Positions 33,364-42,077 of a DNA stretch of 64,000 nucleotides are shown here, piece after piece. The position numbers and the translations under genes are program-made. Within the stretch, counting starts at the first letter, position 1. Each line of letters starts with the position of its first letter. The DNA is from Bacteroidetes bacterium UBA6221. Lineage in GTDB: Bacteria; Bacteroidota; Bacteroidia; Chitinophagales; Chitinophagaceae. The stretch is from positions 190,245 to 254,244 of the forward strand of contig DISB01000016.1 in the NCBI GenBank assembly GCA_002421685.1, given 5' to 3'. The notes below the pieces were generated by a model. The model did no database searches and was not told the origin of the DNA. It worked only from the letters and a program-made list of their open reading frames with translations.

Positions 33364-34689
33364 TTATATCACCGACGACCTGGTTTTTTCCCTTTTGGCC
33401 GTCAGCCTTGCAAGATACAAAATGATGCCGCCTATGACAAAGAAAACCAGCACAGCAAGCACCGATTTGCGCATGCTGCCCGTGATATGCTCTATAAAAC
33501 CGAAGGAAAACAATCCTATAACGATGGCCAGTTTTTCGGTCACGTCGTAAAAGCTGAAAAAGGATGCCGTGTCTTTGGTTTCGGGCATCAGCTTGGAATA
33601 AGTAGAACGGCTCAGCGATTGTATGCCGCCCATTACCAGTCCCACAAAGGTGGCTATGATATAAAACTGGACAACCGTTGTAATAAAGTATGCATAGATA
33701 CAAATGCCTATCCATATCAGCACGACGCCTATCAGCACATTCAGGTTGCCGTATCGTTCAGAAAGCCTGGCCATGATATATGCGCCGCCTATGGCTACGA
33801 GTTGGATGATGAGGATGGTGGTTATCAACTGGCTGGTTTCCAGGGGCAGTTCTTTGGCCCCGAACGCGGCTGCAGCCAGCATCACGGTTTGTACACCCAT
33901 GCTATAAAAAAAGAAAGCGCCGAGGTATGTGCGTAACACGGGCATCTGCCTTACCTGGCCCCATACTTTCCGTAGTTCGTGGAAGCCATTGGTAAATACA
34001 TTGTACTCAGGGTGTTGCTCCAAAGGCTGTCCCTTAGGCAGCCTACGAAAAGGTATCTGCGCCCAGCCCAACCACCATAGCCCCACCAGCAGGAAAGAAA
34101 ACCTGGATGCGCTGCCGGCATCCATTCCAAATGTATCGGGCATCAGTACAAACAACAGGCATATTACCTGTAGCAATACGCTGCCTATATAACCGAACGC
34201 GAAGCCCTTGGCGCTCACCCTGTCCCGCTCATGTTCGGCCGCAATTTCCGGCAGGTAAGCATTGTAAAACACCAGGCTGCCGCAGTACCCTATTGCCGCC
34301 AGCCCGAAGAGGATGATTCCCGTCTCCAGCCTTTCTTTGGTAAACAGGGATAAACCGCAACAGGCAATAGCGCCCATATAAGTAAAGAAGCGCATATACT
34401 TCTTCTTATTACCGCGATAGTCGGCTATGGATGAAAGTATGGGCGATATAAATGCAATGATGAGGTAAGCGATGGATAAGGTATAGTCCTGCAATACGGT
34501 ATTTGTGATCTCCAAACCAAAAAATGAAACCTTATCGGGTGGAACCTTGGTTGCGTCTGTGGTTATCGCTATATAATAAGCGGGGAATATGGTAGAAGTA
34601 ATGACCAGGTTGTAAGCAGAGTTGCCCCAGTCGTACATAGCCCAGGCATTGTGCAGTTTCTTGTTGGTTGGCAGTGCAGCAGTTTCCAT
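33364..34689 (-). CDS. MFS transporter of the UMF1 family
   Basis: 441 residues with about 12 membrane helices. AWAMYDWGNSAYNLVITSTI near the start, the FNAYLPEIA-like YNAYLPEIA, and DYRGNKKKYM between helices are typical of the UMF1 (Atg22-like) branch of the major facilitator superfamily. Transport substrate unknown. First gene of the three-gene operon; start MET-Glu-Thr at 34689 lies 55 bases from the speB-like stop. Confidence 0.88.
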   Translation of the reverse strand: METAALPTNKKLHNAWAMYDWGNSAYNLVITSTIFPAYYIAITTDATKVPPDKVSFFGLEITNTVLQDYTLSIAYLIIAFISPILSSIADYRGNKKKYMRFFTYMGAIACCGLSLFTKERLETGIILFGLAAIGYCGSLVFYNAYLPEIAAEHERDRVSAKGFAFGYIGSVLLQVICLLFVLMPDTFGMDAGSASRFSFLLVGLWWLGWAQIPFRRLPKGQPLEQHPEYNVFTNGFHELRKVWGQVRQMPVLRTYLGAFFFYSMGVQTVMLAAAAFGAKELPLETSQLITTILIIQLVAIGGAYIMARLSERYGNLNVLIGVVLIWIGICIYAYFITTVVQFYIIATFVGLVMGGIQSLSRSTYSKLMPETKDTASFFSFYDVTEKLAIVIGLFSFGFIEHITGSMRKSVLAVLVFFVIGGIILYLARLTAKREKTRSSVI

Positions 34690-34744
34690 GCAGCTAAAAT
34701 ATGTTTTTTAGCTATTGAAATATAAAGTTAGCCGAAACATAACG

Positions 34745-35791
34745 CTATTTGCCCAGTATGAAGTTGCACATTTTGTACAGCGCCCTGGCGCCTACTATAT
34801 TGTCTATACCGTCGGTGCCCTGCTGGCCGGTAGATACTTCATTCAGGTCGAAGCCTATTATCTGGCGTCCGCTCTCATACAGCAGCTTGAACAGGTAGTT
34901 CACCTGCTCCAGCTCAAAGCCACCGGGCACGGGGGTACCTGTGTTGGGACAAAGTTTAGGGTCCAGCCCGTCTATGTCAAAACTGATGTACACCTTTTCA
35001 GGCAGTTCGTCAATAATATTCTTACATATAGCCTTCCAGGTGATGCCTTCAAACTGGCGCTCCTTTATATCCTTGTCAAACCATGTAGAAATACGGTCGG
35101 GGTTCTGGCGTATCATTACCAGTTCCTCGTCGCAATAGTCGCGTATGCCCACCTGCACCAGTTTGCTTACCTGCGGCACTTCCTTCAGCACGTTGTACAT
35201 AATGGATGCATGTGAATAGGTGAAGTTCTCGTAGGCTTCGCGCAGGTCGGCATGGGCGTCCACCTGCAATACACCGAAGTTGCTGTGCAGTGTAGCCAGT
35301 GCCTTGATGAAACCGAGCGGCGTGCTATGGTCGCCGCCTACCAGGCCTACTTTCTTGCCTTTGTTCAGCAGATCCATGGTCTGTTGCTGTACATGTGCCA
35401 CCATCCAGGTGCAGCTCTCGTTTACTTCCTTCAGTTTTCCTGTCAGGTATTCATTCTCCGTCACTACGCCGCCATCTTCCAGGTGGCGGATGATGAGTTC
35501 CGCGCACTGGCGCTTATAATCGCTTTTTGTACGTACCTCCTTATCCACCGGCAGCATGCAGATACCTCTCTTCCAGGCATCTGTCACATCGGGGTCGTAC
35601 AGGTCTACCTGCAGCGAGGCGTTGAAAATATGCTCGGGCCCGCGCGATGTTCCGTCACGGTAAGATATCGTCACCTCCCAGGGAACGGGTAGCAGCACCA
35701 GTTCAGCGTCTTCTTCTGAGAAGGGTAAACCGAATATATTATTGGATGTTAGCCCCACCGAGTTAGGGTCGAATTTTGACAGGTCTGCCAT
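34745..35791 (-). CDS. Agmatinase / arginase family ureohydrolase
   Basis: 348 residues. The Mn-binding motifs of the ureohydrolases are complete: GGDHS, DAHADLR and SFDIDGLDP. The family includes agmatinase, arginase and formimidoylglutamase; I cannot choose. The long N-terminal part (1-140) is slightly larger than in classical SpeB. A Bacteroidetes-type promoter lies ~25 bases upstream. Cyclodeaminase-like FTCD at 38 kb is near but not linked. Confidence 0.9.
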   Translation of the reverse strand: MADLSKFDPNSVGLTSNNIFGLPFSEEDAELVLLPVPWEVTISYRDGTSRGPEHIFNASLQVDLYDPDVTDAWKRGICMLPVDKEVRTKSDYKRQCAELIIRHLEDGGVVTENEYLTGKLKEVNESCTWMVAHVQQQTMDLLNKGKKVGLVGGDHSTPLGFIKALATLHSNFGVLQVDAHADLREAYENFTYSHASIMYNVLKEVPQVSKLVQVGIRDYCDEELVMIRQNPDRISTWFDKDIKERQFEGITWKAICKNIIDELPEKVYISFDIDGLDPKLCPNTGTPVPGGFELEQVNYLFKLLYESGRQIIGFDLNEVSTGQQGTDGIDNIVGARALYKMCNFILGK

Positions 35792-35813
35792 GTCGTTTGT
35801 TTTTACGAGGGTG

Positions 35814-35841
35814 CAAAGTTATACGATTACGGATTAAACAA
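35814..35841 (-). promoter_or_regulatory. Bacteroidetes-type promoter of the agmatinase-family gene
   Basis: On the minus strand TTG (plus 35839-35841), 17 bases, TAACTTTG (35814-35821) then C. It lies 23 bases before the gene start. Confidence 0.65.
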
Positions 35842-35881
35842 GTCATGTCCTCATGTTCTTAACCGCCCGTTCACTTAACAT

Positions 35882-37207
35882 TTATTTTGCTGTATATATC
35901 TTCACCTTTTTACCTTTAAGCTTCTCCTCTTTTACCTGTTCCAGCGCATAACCTGCTTTGGTTCTGCGTACGGCCGCAAAAGATGAATAGTCTTTCACAT
36001 CTACCAGTCCTATGTCTTCCTTTTTTAGTCCGCCTTTCTTAGCCAGGAAACCTACAATATCTATTTTGTTGACCTTGTCTTTTTTACCGGCAGATAGAAA
36101 GAGGGTAACCCAGGCCGGCTTTTCGGGCAGCTTCGGGTGAGCGGGCAGCTTCACTTCTTCAATATCCGGGTCGATGTACGGGGGCAGGTATTCGTCCGGC
36201 GACAATATCAATATGACTGTTCCGCTGGCATCCATCCGGGCGGTCCTGCCATTGCGGTGGGTGAATATCTCTTCGGTCGGGGGCAGGTGATAGTGAATTA
36301 TATACCGGATGTTCGGTATGTCAAGCCCGCGCGCTGCCAGGTCGGTAGTTACCAGTACATTAGCGCTCCCGTTCCTGAATTTGCACAGGGCGCTGTCACG
36401 TTCCTGCTGCTCCATGCCGCCGTGGTAGAAAACGTTCAGGATACCTTTCTCCCTCATTTTCCTGCTTACTTCCTCTACATCCTCCCTATGATTGCAAAAC
36501 ACAATGGCAGAGCGGTTATTGGCCATGCATAGCAGGCCAAACAAGGTTTCTGCCTTGTCCTTTGAAGGTGACAATGCTTTCTGTACTTCCAGCAGTTTCG
36601 GTTTGTCCCCCGGTGTTACAAAATTCAGCCGGGCGGGGTCGGTAAAATTGACGAAACCCGGTATCTCTACTGCTTCGGTTGCAGAAGTCAGTATCCGCTT
36701 ACTGATAGCCGGAAGGGATTCCAGTATAAAACCCACTTCCTCCAGGAAACCGAGTTCGAGCGTTTTGTCAAACTCGTCCAGCACCAGGGTATCAATACCC
36801 TGCATGTTGATATTTCCCCGGCGTATATGGTCGCCCAGGCGGCCGGGGGTACCTACTATGACCGCAGGTTGTTCCACCAGGTTGTTCTCTTCTATTTCCC
36901 TTTTATGCCCGCCGTAGCAACTGGTTATCTTCAGCCCTGTGCCCATCTGGCGGAACACAGTTTCTATCTGCATGGCCAGTTCGCGCGAGGGCACTACAAT
37001 AAGCGTCTGGGTTTGCTTTTTGTCAGCATCTATGCGGTCCAGCACAGGCAGCAAAAACGCCAGCGTCTTGCCCGAGCCCGTGGCCGACAGTAGCAAAACG
37101 TTATCATGTTCCTTATTAGCAGCTATAGAAGCCTGCTGCATTTCATTCAGCGCTTCAATACCTAAGTTGGCAAGTATCTTATCTATGGGAAATGTTCCGT
37201 TCTGCAT
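35882..37207 (-). CDS. DEAD-box RNA helicase with DbpA-like C-terminal domain
   Basis: 441 residues. Helicase core with motif I SATGSGKT, Ia PSRELA, Ib TPGRL, II DEFD (in place of DEAD), III TSAT, V TDLAARGLDI and VI HRNGRTAR. The last ~70 residues (VTLFLSAGKKDKVNKIDIVG, then IGLVDVKDYSSFAAV) resemble the DbpA RNA-binding domain, which targets ribosome assembly. DEFD keeps both acidic metal/ATP residues needed for hydrolysis. Its start is ~30 bases from the left REP-like hairpin of the RAYT module. Confidence 0.92.
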   Translation of the reverse strand: MQNGTFPIDKILANLGIEALNEMQQASIAANKEHDNVLLLSATGSGKTLAFLLPVLDRIDADKKQTQTLIVVPSRELAMQIETVFRQMGTGLKITSCYGGHKREIEENNLVEQPAVIVGTPGRLGDHIRRGNINMQGIDTLVLDEFDKTLELGFLEEVGFILESLPAISKRILTSATEAVEIPGFVNFTDPARLNFVTPGDKPKLLEVQKALSPSKDKAETLFGLLCMANNRSAIVFCNHREDVEEVSRKMREKGILNVFYHGGMEQQERDSALCKFRNGSANVLVTTDLAARGLDIPNIRYIIHYHLPPTEEIFTHRNGRTARMDASGTVILILSPDEYLPPYIDPDIEEVKLPAHPKLPEKPAWVTLFLSAGKKDKVNKIDIVGFLAKKGGLKKEDIGLVDVKDYSSFAAVRRTKAGYALEQVKEEKLKGKKVKIYTAK

Positions 37208-37238
37208 TACTGCAAAAATACAAAATAACGGACAGCCC

Positions 37239-37264
37239 CACTGGTTTAAGTTTGCAACTTAAAT
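37239..37264 (+). repeat. REP-like hairpin, left copy
   Basis: CACTGG followed by the perfect hairpin TTTAAGTT (37245-37252), TGC, AACTTAAA (37256-37263). It is an inverted copy of the element at 37942-37967, with the RAYT gene between them. Confidence 0.85.
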
Positions 37265-37324
37265 TCCGGATGAAAGCAAGACTGTGTCTGGCAATGGAGT
37301 GGCGTAGCTGATGACCCGGTCGCT

Positions 37325-37876
37325 CTAAATCAGCATTTCTATCGGCAATAATCCCTGCTGTTGAGTGTAATAATCAAATGCACTGCTGTACTTATACTCC
37401 TCGGCCTTGTATACAATACCTGCACGAACCGGATTATCATGTACATAGTCAATCTTCTGTTGTATTTCCGCACCGCTTGTCAGCATAATAGGATGGTTAT
37501 CTTGCTGCCAGAATTGATACCTTTCGTTATTCGGATTATTCCTGCCTGCGGATGAAAACAACCACATCATCCAGCTTCTGCGACTTTCGCCCGGCGTGTC
37601 TATGGCCTCCAGTAGTTCTTTGGCAGTATGTTTCTTAAAATCCCTCATAATGTCCGCCAAAGGTGCCCGCTCTTTCGCGCTTATCACCATGTGTATATGA
37701 TTATTCATTATTACCCAGGCATGCACAACCAGGTTCTTTTTATCAATACAGTATTTGAGGGAGTTGATAACAATATCTTTGTAAACGGGCCTGCTCAATG
37801 CGTCTACCCAGTTGATAACCGACGTAGTAACAAAATGCGGGACGTGGCTTTCTCCGAACCTGTAACGTGTTGCCAT
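37325..37876 (-). CDS. REP-associated tyrosine transposase (RAYT, Y1 HUH family)
   Basis: 183 residues. Single-stranded DNA transposase-like protein: HUH motif in MNNHIHMVIS (H60, H62) and likely nucleophile Y144 in KIDYVHDNPVRAGIV, the typical RAYT ending. The start FGESHVPHFVTTSV and HAWVIMNNH fit the IS200/Y1 fold. RAYTs bind and nick REP hairpins and are thought to spread them, without moving themselves as classical IS. The gene is bracketed by two inverted CACTGG-hairpins that are good candidates for its recognition sites. A single-copy gene within one ~730-base unit. Confidence 0.93.
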   Translation of the reverse strand: MATRYRFGESHVPHFVTTSVINWVDALSRPVYKDIVINSLKYCIDKKNLVVHAWVIMNNHIHMVISAKERAPLADIMRDFKKHTAKELLEAIDTPGESRRSWMMWLFSSAGRNNPNNERYQFWQQDNHPIMLTSGAEIQQKIDYVHDNPVRAGIVYKAEEYKYSSAFDYYTQQQGLLPIEMLI

Positions 37877-37941
37877 GCATTAAATATACAATTTCAGCTT
37901 CTCCTCTTCCCTCCCGGTCACAGACCTGCTTCTTATTTGTG

Positions 37942-37967
37942 ATTTAAGTTACAAACTTAAACCAGTG
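37942..37967 (-). repeat. REP-like hairpin, right copy
   Basis: TTTAAGTT (37943-37950), ACA, AACTTAAA (37954-37961), then CCAGTG. On the minus strand it reads CACTGG then the hairpin with loop TGT. It differs from the left copy by one loop base. Confidence 0.85.
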
Positions 37968-38024
37968 ATGGTTTGAATAGTTTGTCTTCCATATAGTTGA
38001 AGTTACGACAAACGGGAAAGGTAG

Positions 38025-38675
38025 CTACTGCACCTGGTTGTACATAGCAGCCAGCCTGCCGCTGAAGATATATTGGTACTCGTGCAGCCGGCCAAAGCAG
38101 GTCTGTACCTGCTCGCGCAACCGCGTAGTCCATGGCGCGCCCCTGGCTGCCTGTATATTAATGAGCGCCGCATACAAGCCCGACGAGGCCGATGATAACA
38201 AGCTGCTGAATGCCATACCCGTATCACCGCGTGCCGATTTCAGGCCTATATCATATAGCTCCATAGATAGCGGCATGACGTCTATACAGGTATTGCAGAG
38301 CTTCAGCATAATTACAGTTGCACCTTCAAGCGCTTTGCCTGCTTGTCGCTTTAATACTTCTTTCTTGTCCGTGTCCGTTTCCTGGTCGCGCTGCAAACGA
38401 AGCCGCAACATGTTTTCTACGGCCGCCGCGTCTGCCTGCATAATGCCCTCAAACAAAGGCAGGTATTTCTTTTCCAGGTCCTGTTGTATCCCGGATGTTT
38501 CTTCATGTACAGGGGCGTATTTTTCTTTGCCGGTCGTGAGCTTGCAAATGGAAACAAGTATTTGCGTGGCAGCCATCGCGCCCAAGGCAGCGGTGGCCCC
38601 GGCGCCGGTCATTCCCGCTCCTTTGCCAAATTCGTTCATCAAATCGCGTACCGGTAAATCAAGCAACCTGGACAT
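38025..38675 (-). CDS. Cyclodeaminase / cyclohydrolase family protein
   Basis: 216 residues of the FTCD_C fold, an all-helical family that includes formimidoyl-THF cyclodeaminase and methenyl-THF cyclohydrolase. GAGMTGAGATAALGAMAATQ at ~20-39 is the Gly/Ala-rich start of the folate-binding helix, and SMELYDIGLKSARGDTGMAF, the family's middle part. It stands alone here; the reaction in this organism is inferred. Downstream of it lies the right-hand REP-like hairpin, upstream the dnaA terminator. Confidence 0.85.
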   Translation of the reverse strand: MSRLLDLPVRDLMNEFGKGAGMTGAGATAALGAMAATQILVSICKLTTGKEKYAPVHEETSGIQQDLEKKYLPLFEGIMQADAAAVENMLRLRLQRDQETDTDKKEVLKRQAGKALEGATVIMLKLCNTCIDVMPLSMELYDIGLKSARGDTGMAFSSLLSSASSGLYAALINIQAARGAPWTTRLREQVQTCFGRLHEYQYIFSGRLAAMYNQVQ

Positions 38676-38735
38676 CCCGTTTGTGTTTTGCAGTCAATTT
38701 AATCAAAAAAAACGGGAAAGACCTGGATACACAAA

Positions 38736-38763
38736 TACAAAAGCCCCGGTATGTTCCGGGGCC
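38736..38763 (-). terminator. Terminator of dnaA
   Basis: GCCCCGG (38743-38749) pairs with CCGGGGC (38756-38762). On the minus strand the stem is followed by TTTTGTATTTG. It lies 25 bases after the dnaA stop. Confidence 0.85.
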
Positions 38764-38787
38764 TTGTCAATTAATACCTTATTAATG

Positions 38788-40272
38788 CTATATACTCGCC
38801 AGTTGTACTTTCTGTTGCAGTTCCAGCACGCTCTCTTTATACTCCGCGTCGGTATCCATCAGGTTCTCCACCGTCTGGCAGGAATGTATCACCGTTGTAT
38901 GGTCAAAACCTCCGAAATGTTCGCCAATATTCTTAAGCGAGCTCTTGGTAAATTTTTTGGCCAGGTACATGGTTATCTGCCTTGCCTGCACCACCTCGCG
39001 TTTGCGTGTCTTTACCAGCAGTTTATCATACGGCAGGCTGAAGTAGTCGCATACCATCTTCTGGATATTCTCAATAGTCAGTTCGCGTGCCGACGTCTTC
39101 ACAAAATTCTTCATCACCCTCTTGGCCAGCTCTATGTCTATTTCTTTCTTATTCAGGGTAGCCTGGGCAAACAGGGCTATCATCGCTCCTTCCAGTTCGC
39201 GCACGTTGCTCTGCACGTTATAGGCTACGTACTTCACTACTTCTTCCGGCATTACCAGGCCTTCGTGGCGCATCTTCATTTCCAGTATCGCCTGGCGTGT
39301 TTCAAAATCAGGTGGCTGGATGTCTGCATTCAATCCCCAGCGGAAACGGCTCAGCAATCTTTCCTGCATACCCTCCAGGTCTTTGGGCGGGGTATCGCTG
39401 GTCAGCACGATTTGTTTACCGCTCTGGTGCAGGTGGTTAAAGATGGCGAAGAACACATCCTGTGTCTTGATAGCGGGTACAAACAAATGAATGTCGTCCA
39501 GTATCAATACATCTATCAACTGGTAGAAGTTGATAAAGTCGTTTATCTCGTTATTCTTCGAGTGGTCTATAAACTGGTTGATGAATTTCTCGGCGCTTAC
39601 ATACAGCACAGTCTTATTAGGATGCAACCTGCGCACCTCGTTACCGATTGCCTGCACCAGGTGGGTCTTTCCCCAACCTACCCCGCCAAATATCACCAGC
39701 GGGTTAAAAGAAGTTGCACCGGGTTTTTGCGCCACATGCATACCTGCCGAGCGGGCCACCCTGTTGCAATCGCCCTCCACGTAATTATCAAATACGTAGT
39801 TGCTGTTCAATTGCGGGTCCACCTGCATCCTTTTCAGGCCGGGTATCGCATAGGGGGTTTTGATATTAGTAGGGTCATCCCACTTCAGCGGCATGTCTAC
39901 ATAATTACTGTCTCTTGGGGTATTGTTGCGTATTCCGCCAGGCATGTTTACAGACGCCTGGTTGCGCTGCGTACCGCCGCCGTCCATTACTATCCTGTAT
40001 TCCAGTCTCCCCTCTTTACCGAGTATCCGCTTAATGGTTTTCCCCAGCAGTTCTACATAATGTTCTTCCAGCCACTCGTAGAAAAACTGGCTGGGCACCT
40101 GCAGGGTAAGAATATTGCTTTGCAGGGAAACCGCCTTAATTGGTTCGAACCATGTCTGAAAAGTGCGCCAGTTTACATTATCCTTTATTATTTCCACGCA
40201 ACTGCCCCATACGGCTTCTGCATCGTTGTGCGGCATGTTGTCGGAGTAGGAATTGTAAATGTCTTTATTCAT
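38788..40272 (-). CDS. dnaA: Chromosomal replication initiator protein DnaA
   Basis: 494 residues from the ATG at 40270-40272 (MNKDIYNSYSDNMPHNDAEA); an in-frame ATG six codons earlier is possible. Domain I (to ~95) contains VWGSCVEIIKDNVNWRTFQTWF; a Gln/Asn-rich linker follows; domain III has Walker A GGVGWGKTHLV, Walker B VLILDDIHLF and sensor region; domain IV carries the box-binding signature GGFDHTTVIHSC. Opens the origin of replication with ATP. A 785-codon frame on the opposite strand is a shadow of it. Confidence 0.98.
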   Translation of the reverse strand: MNKDIYNSYSDNMPHNDAEAVWGSCVEIIKDNVNWRTFQTWFEPIKAVSLQSNILTLQVPSQFFYEWLEEHYVELLGKTIKRILGKEGRLEYRIVMDGGGTQRNQASVNMPGGIRNNTPRDSNYVDMPLKWDDPTNIKTPYAIPGLKRMQVDPQLNSNYVFDNYVEGDCNRVARSAGMHVAQKPGATSFNPLVIFGGVGWGKTHLVQAIGNEVRRLHPNKTVLYVSAEKFINQFIDHSKNNEINDFINFYQLIDVLILDDIHLFVPAIKTQDVFFAIFNHLHQSGKQIVLTSDTPPKDLEGMQERLLSRFRWGLNADIQPPDFETRQAILEMKMRHEGLVMPEEVVKYVAYNVQSNVRELEGAMIALFAQATLNKKEIDIELAKRVMKNFVKTSARELTIENIQKMVCDYFSLPYDKLLVKTRKREVVQARQITMYLAKKFTKSSLKNIGEHFGGFDHTTVIHSCQTVENLMDTDAEYKESVLELQQKVQLASI

Positions 40273-40831
40273 ATTAGGCAACCAGTTCAATCAAATTTTT
40301 CTAATCCTTTCAAAAAAATACCGGGGACGGCAGTTCATCCAGTCATCATTTCCTACGCCGGGTATTCCTCCTCTAATCGTCCTTTTCTTTTTTGAAATTT
40401 ATTACTGCATGTCAGACATCGCTCACTGATGACATTCACTCTAAACTTTATTCTGAAGCAGGAGGACGAAATTGCTAACATTTTGTTGAAAAAACAAATC
40501 TTCTTCCGCTTGTTTGTTTGAAAACAAATACAGTCACCAGAGAGAAAAATATATGTCCTGTGTTTACTGATGTTTCAGGTTTTTTTTGACCGGGCATTCT
40601 TTTTTATGGATTTTATTCGCTATATTATAATGATGACAAAAACATTACATAGCAACAATATTTTTGGTTATAAAAAATCATGCTTTTTGTTATTCATTGA
40701 TTCATGTTACTGCATCAATGCTCATTACCAACCAGTTACAAATGGAGGGTACAGGTAATAAACGCGGATTATATGGTATCGCAGTAGTGTTTTTATTCAG
40801 TTCTACATTCAGTTTAATTATTTTTGCAGAT
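40273..40831. other. dnaA-nhaA intergenic region, candidate regulatory or origin DNA
   Basis: About 560 bases between divergent dnaA and nhaA. AT-rich in the right half. I see no run of TTATCCACA-like DnaA boxes. A perfect inverted repeat TTTGTTT GA AAACAAA lies at 40513-40528. An upstream in-frame start for nhaA (from 40664 or 40742) would use part of this as coding sequence, so coding content there cannot be excluded. Confidence 0.5.
40513..40528. promoter_or_regulatory. Perfect 7-bp inverted repeat, possible operator
   Basis: TTTGTTT (40513-40519), GA, AAACAAA (40522-40528). Symmetric A/T-rich sequences like this can be regulator sites, but one copy gives only weak evidence. Confidence 0.35.
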
Positions 40832-42022
40832 ATGACCGGAAATAAAAAGAGAAGGTATATTAAGGAATTGATCGTATCACCGGTGAAAGAATTTTTTGCC
40901 GATAGCCGGGCCGTGGGTATCACACTCTTGTGTTGCACGGTTGTTTCATTAATTATCAGCAACAGCGCATCGGGGGAAGGATACCTAGCGTTCTGGAACA
41001 TGGAGCTAGATATGCCTGCACCCGGCGTACACATACCTCATACTCCGCTGCACCTGGTGAATGATTTTCTTATGGCATTTTTCTTCCTGCTGGTAGGTAT
41101 GGAAATAAAACGCGAATTGCTGGTTGGAGAACTTTCGTCAGTAAGAAAATCCCTGTTACCCATTTTCGCAGCCCTGGGCGGCATGGCTGTGCCCGCGCTG
41201 TTGTACCTGTTGTGGACAGGGGATAACCAGGTGTTCAGCAAAGGCTGGGGAATAGCCATGGCTACGGATATAGCATTTTCACTCGGCGTTCTGGCAATGC
41301 TGGGCAGCAGGACCCCATTCACGCTTAGGGTATTCCTGATGGCGCTGGCCATTATTGACGACCTGGGCGGCATACTCACCATCGCAATATTTTATGCTGA
41401 AAAAATTGACATGACCTTCCTGGCTATGGCTGGCGGTATGTTGTTTGTGCTTTCGCTGCTGAACCTGCTGAAAATAAAACGCCACTATATTTACATGCTG
41501 CTTGGCTTTTTCCTTTGGTATTTCTTCTACAATTCAGGGGTACATGCTACAATAGCCGGTGTACTGCTGGCATTTACCATCCCGCTGCATAAAATTGAGC
41601 ATATGGTGCATAGCATGCACGATCCTGTGAACTTCATTATCCTCCCGATATTCGCCCTGGCCAATACCGCCATTATATTGCCGGATACGTATGGACATAT
41701 TTTCACTTCGCCCGTGCATCACGGTATCGTTATGGGGCTTGTTTTGGGTAAACCATTAGGCATAGTGTTATTCAGTTGGTTAACCGTGAAAATAGGCATA
41801 GCGGCATTGCCGGGCGGTATGCGCTGGAAGGAAGTAATAGGCATGGGCATGATAGCAGGTATAGGTTTTACTATTTCTATATTCATGTCTACATTAGCTT
41901 TCAAAGTGCCTGAACTGCAGACAACGGCAAAGGTTGCTATCATGCTCGCATCCCTCCTGGCGGGAATTGCCGGGTATGTTTACCTGCGTATTAGTTATAG
42001 TATGAAGAAGTCCGGAAAATGA
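40832..42022 (+). CDS. nhaA: Na+/H+ antiporter NhaA
   Basis: 396 residues from the ATG at 40832 (MTGNKKRRYIKELIVSPVKE). 12 membrane helices; family motifs MATDIAFSLGVLAMLG (ion-site Asp) and ALAIIDDLGGI (the D-D pair that binds Na+), and GMEIKRELLVGELS are present. Exports Na+ in exchange for protons. E. coli NhaA is 388 residues, so this start fits; upstream ATGs in frame would add ~30-56 residues with an extra hydrophobic stretch. Shares a terminator with convergent E2 gene. Confidence 0.95.
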   Translation: MTGNKKRRYIKELIVSPVKEFFADSRAVGITLLCCTVVSLIISNSASGEGYLAFWNMELDMPAPGVHIPHTPLHLVNDFLMAFFFLLVGMEIKRELLVGELSSVRKSLLPIFAALGGMAVPALLYLLWTGDNQVFSKGWGIAMATDIAFSLGVLAMLGSRTPFTLRVFLMALAIIDDLGGILTIAIFYAEKIDMTFLAMAGGMLFVLSLLNLLKIKRHYIYMLLGFFLWYFFYNSGVHATIAGVLLAFTIPLHKIEHMVHSMHDPVNFIILPIFALANTAIILPDTYGHIFTSPVHHGIVMGLVLGKPLGIVLFSWLTVKIGIAALPGGMRWKEVIGMGMIAGIGFTISIFMSTLAFKVPELQTTAKVAIMLASLLAGIAGYVYLRISYSMKKSGK

Positions 42023-42028
42023 TATAAA

Positions 42029-42053
42029 AGAAGGGGCAGTAAATGCCCCTTCT
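42029..42053. terminator. Bidirectional terminator between nhaA and the E2 gene
   Basis: AGAAGGGGCA (42029-42038), loop GTAAA, TGCCCCTTCT (42044-42053). Perfect 10-bp stem between convergent genes; flanking A/T tracts are short. Confidence 0.85.
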
Positions 42054-42077
42054 CTATAATATTGTCTGTTAGTAGAA

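Noticed and set aside
32510..33715. 401-codon version of the metallo-hydrolase gene
   Set aside because: The first 120 codons are the transporter gene in the wrong frame.
38038..40395. 785-codon open frame on the plus strand opposite dnaA and the cyclodeaminase gene
   Set aside because: It is a shadow of well-supported minus-strand genes; the translation has no family motifs and an odd composition rich in His, Tyr and Cys.
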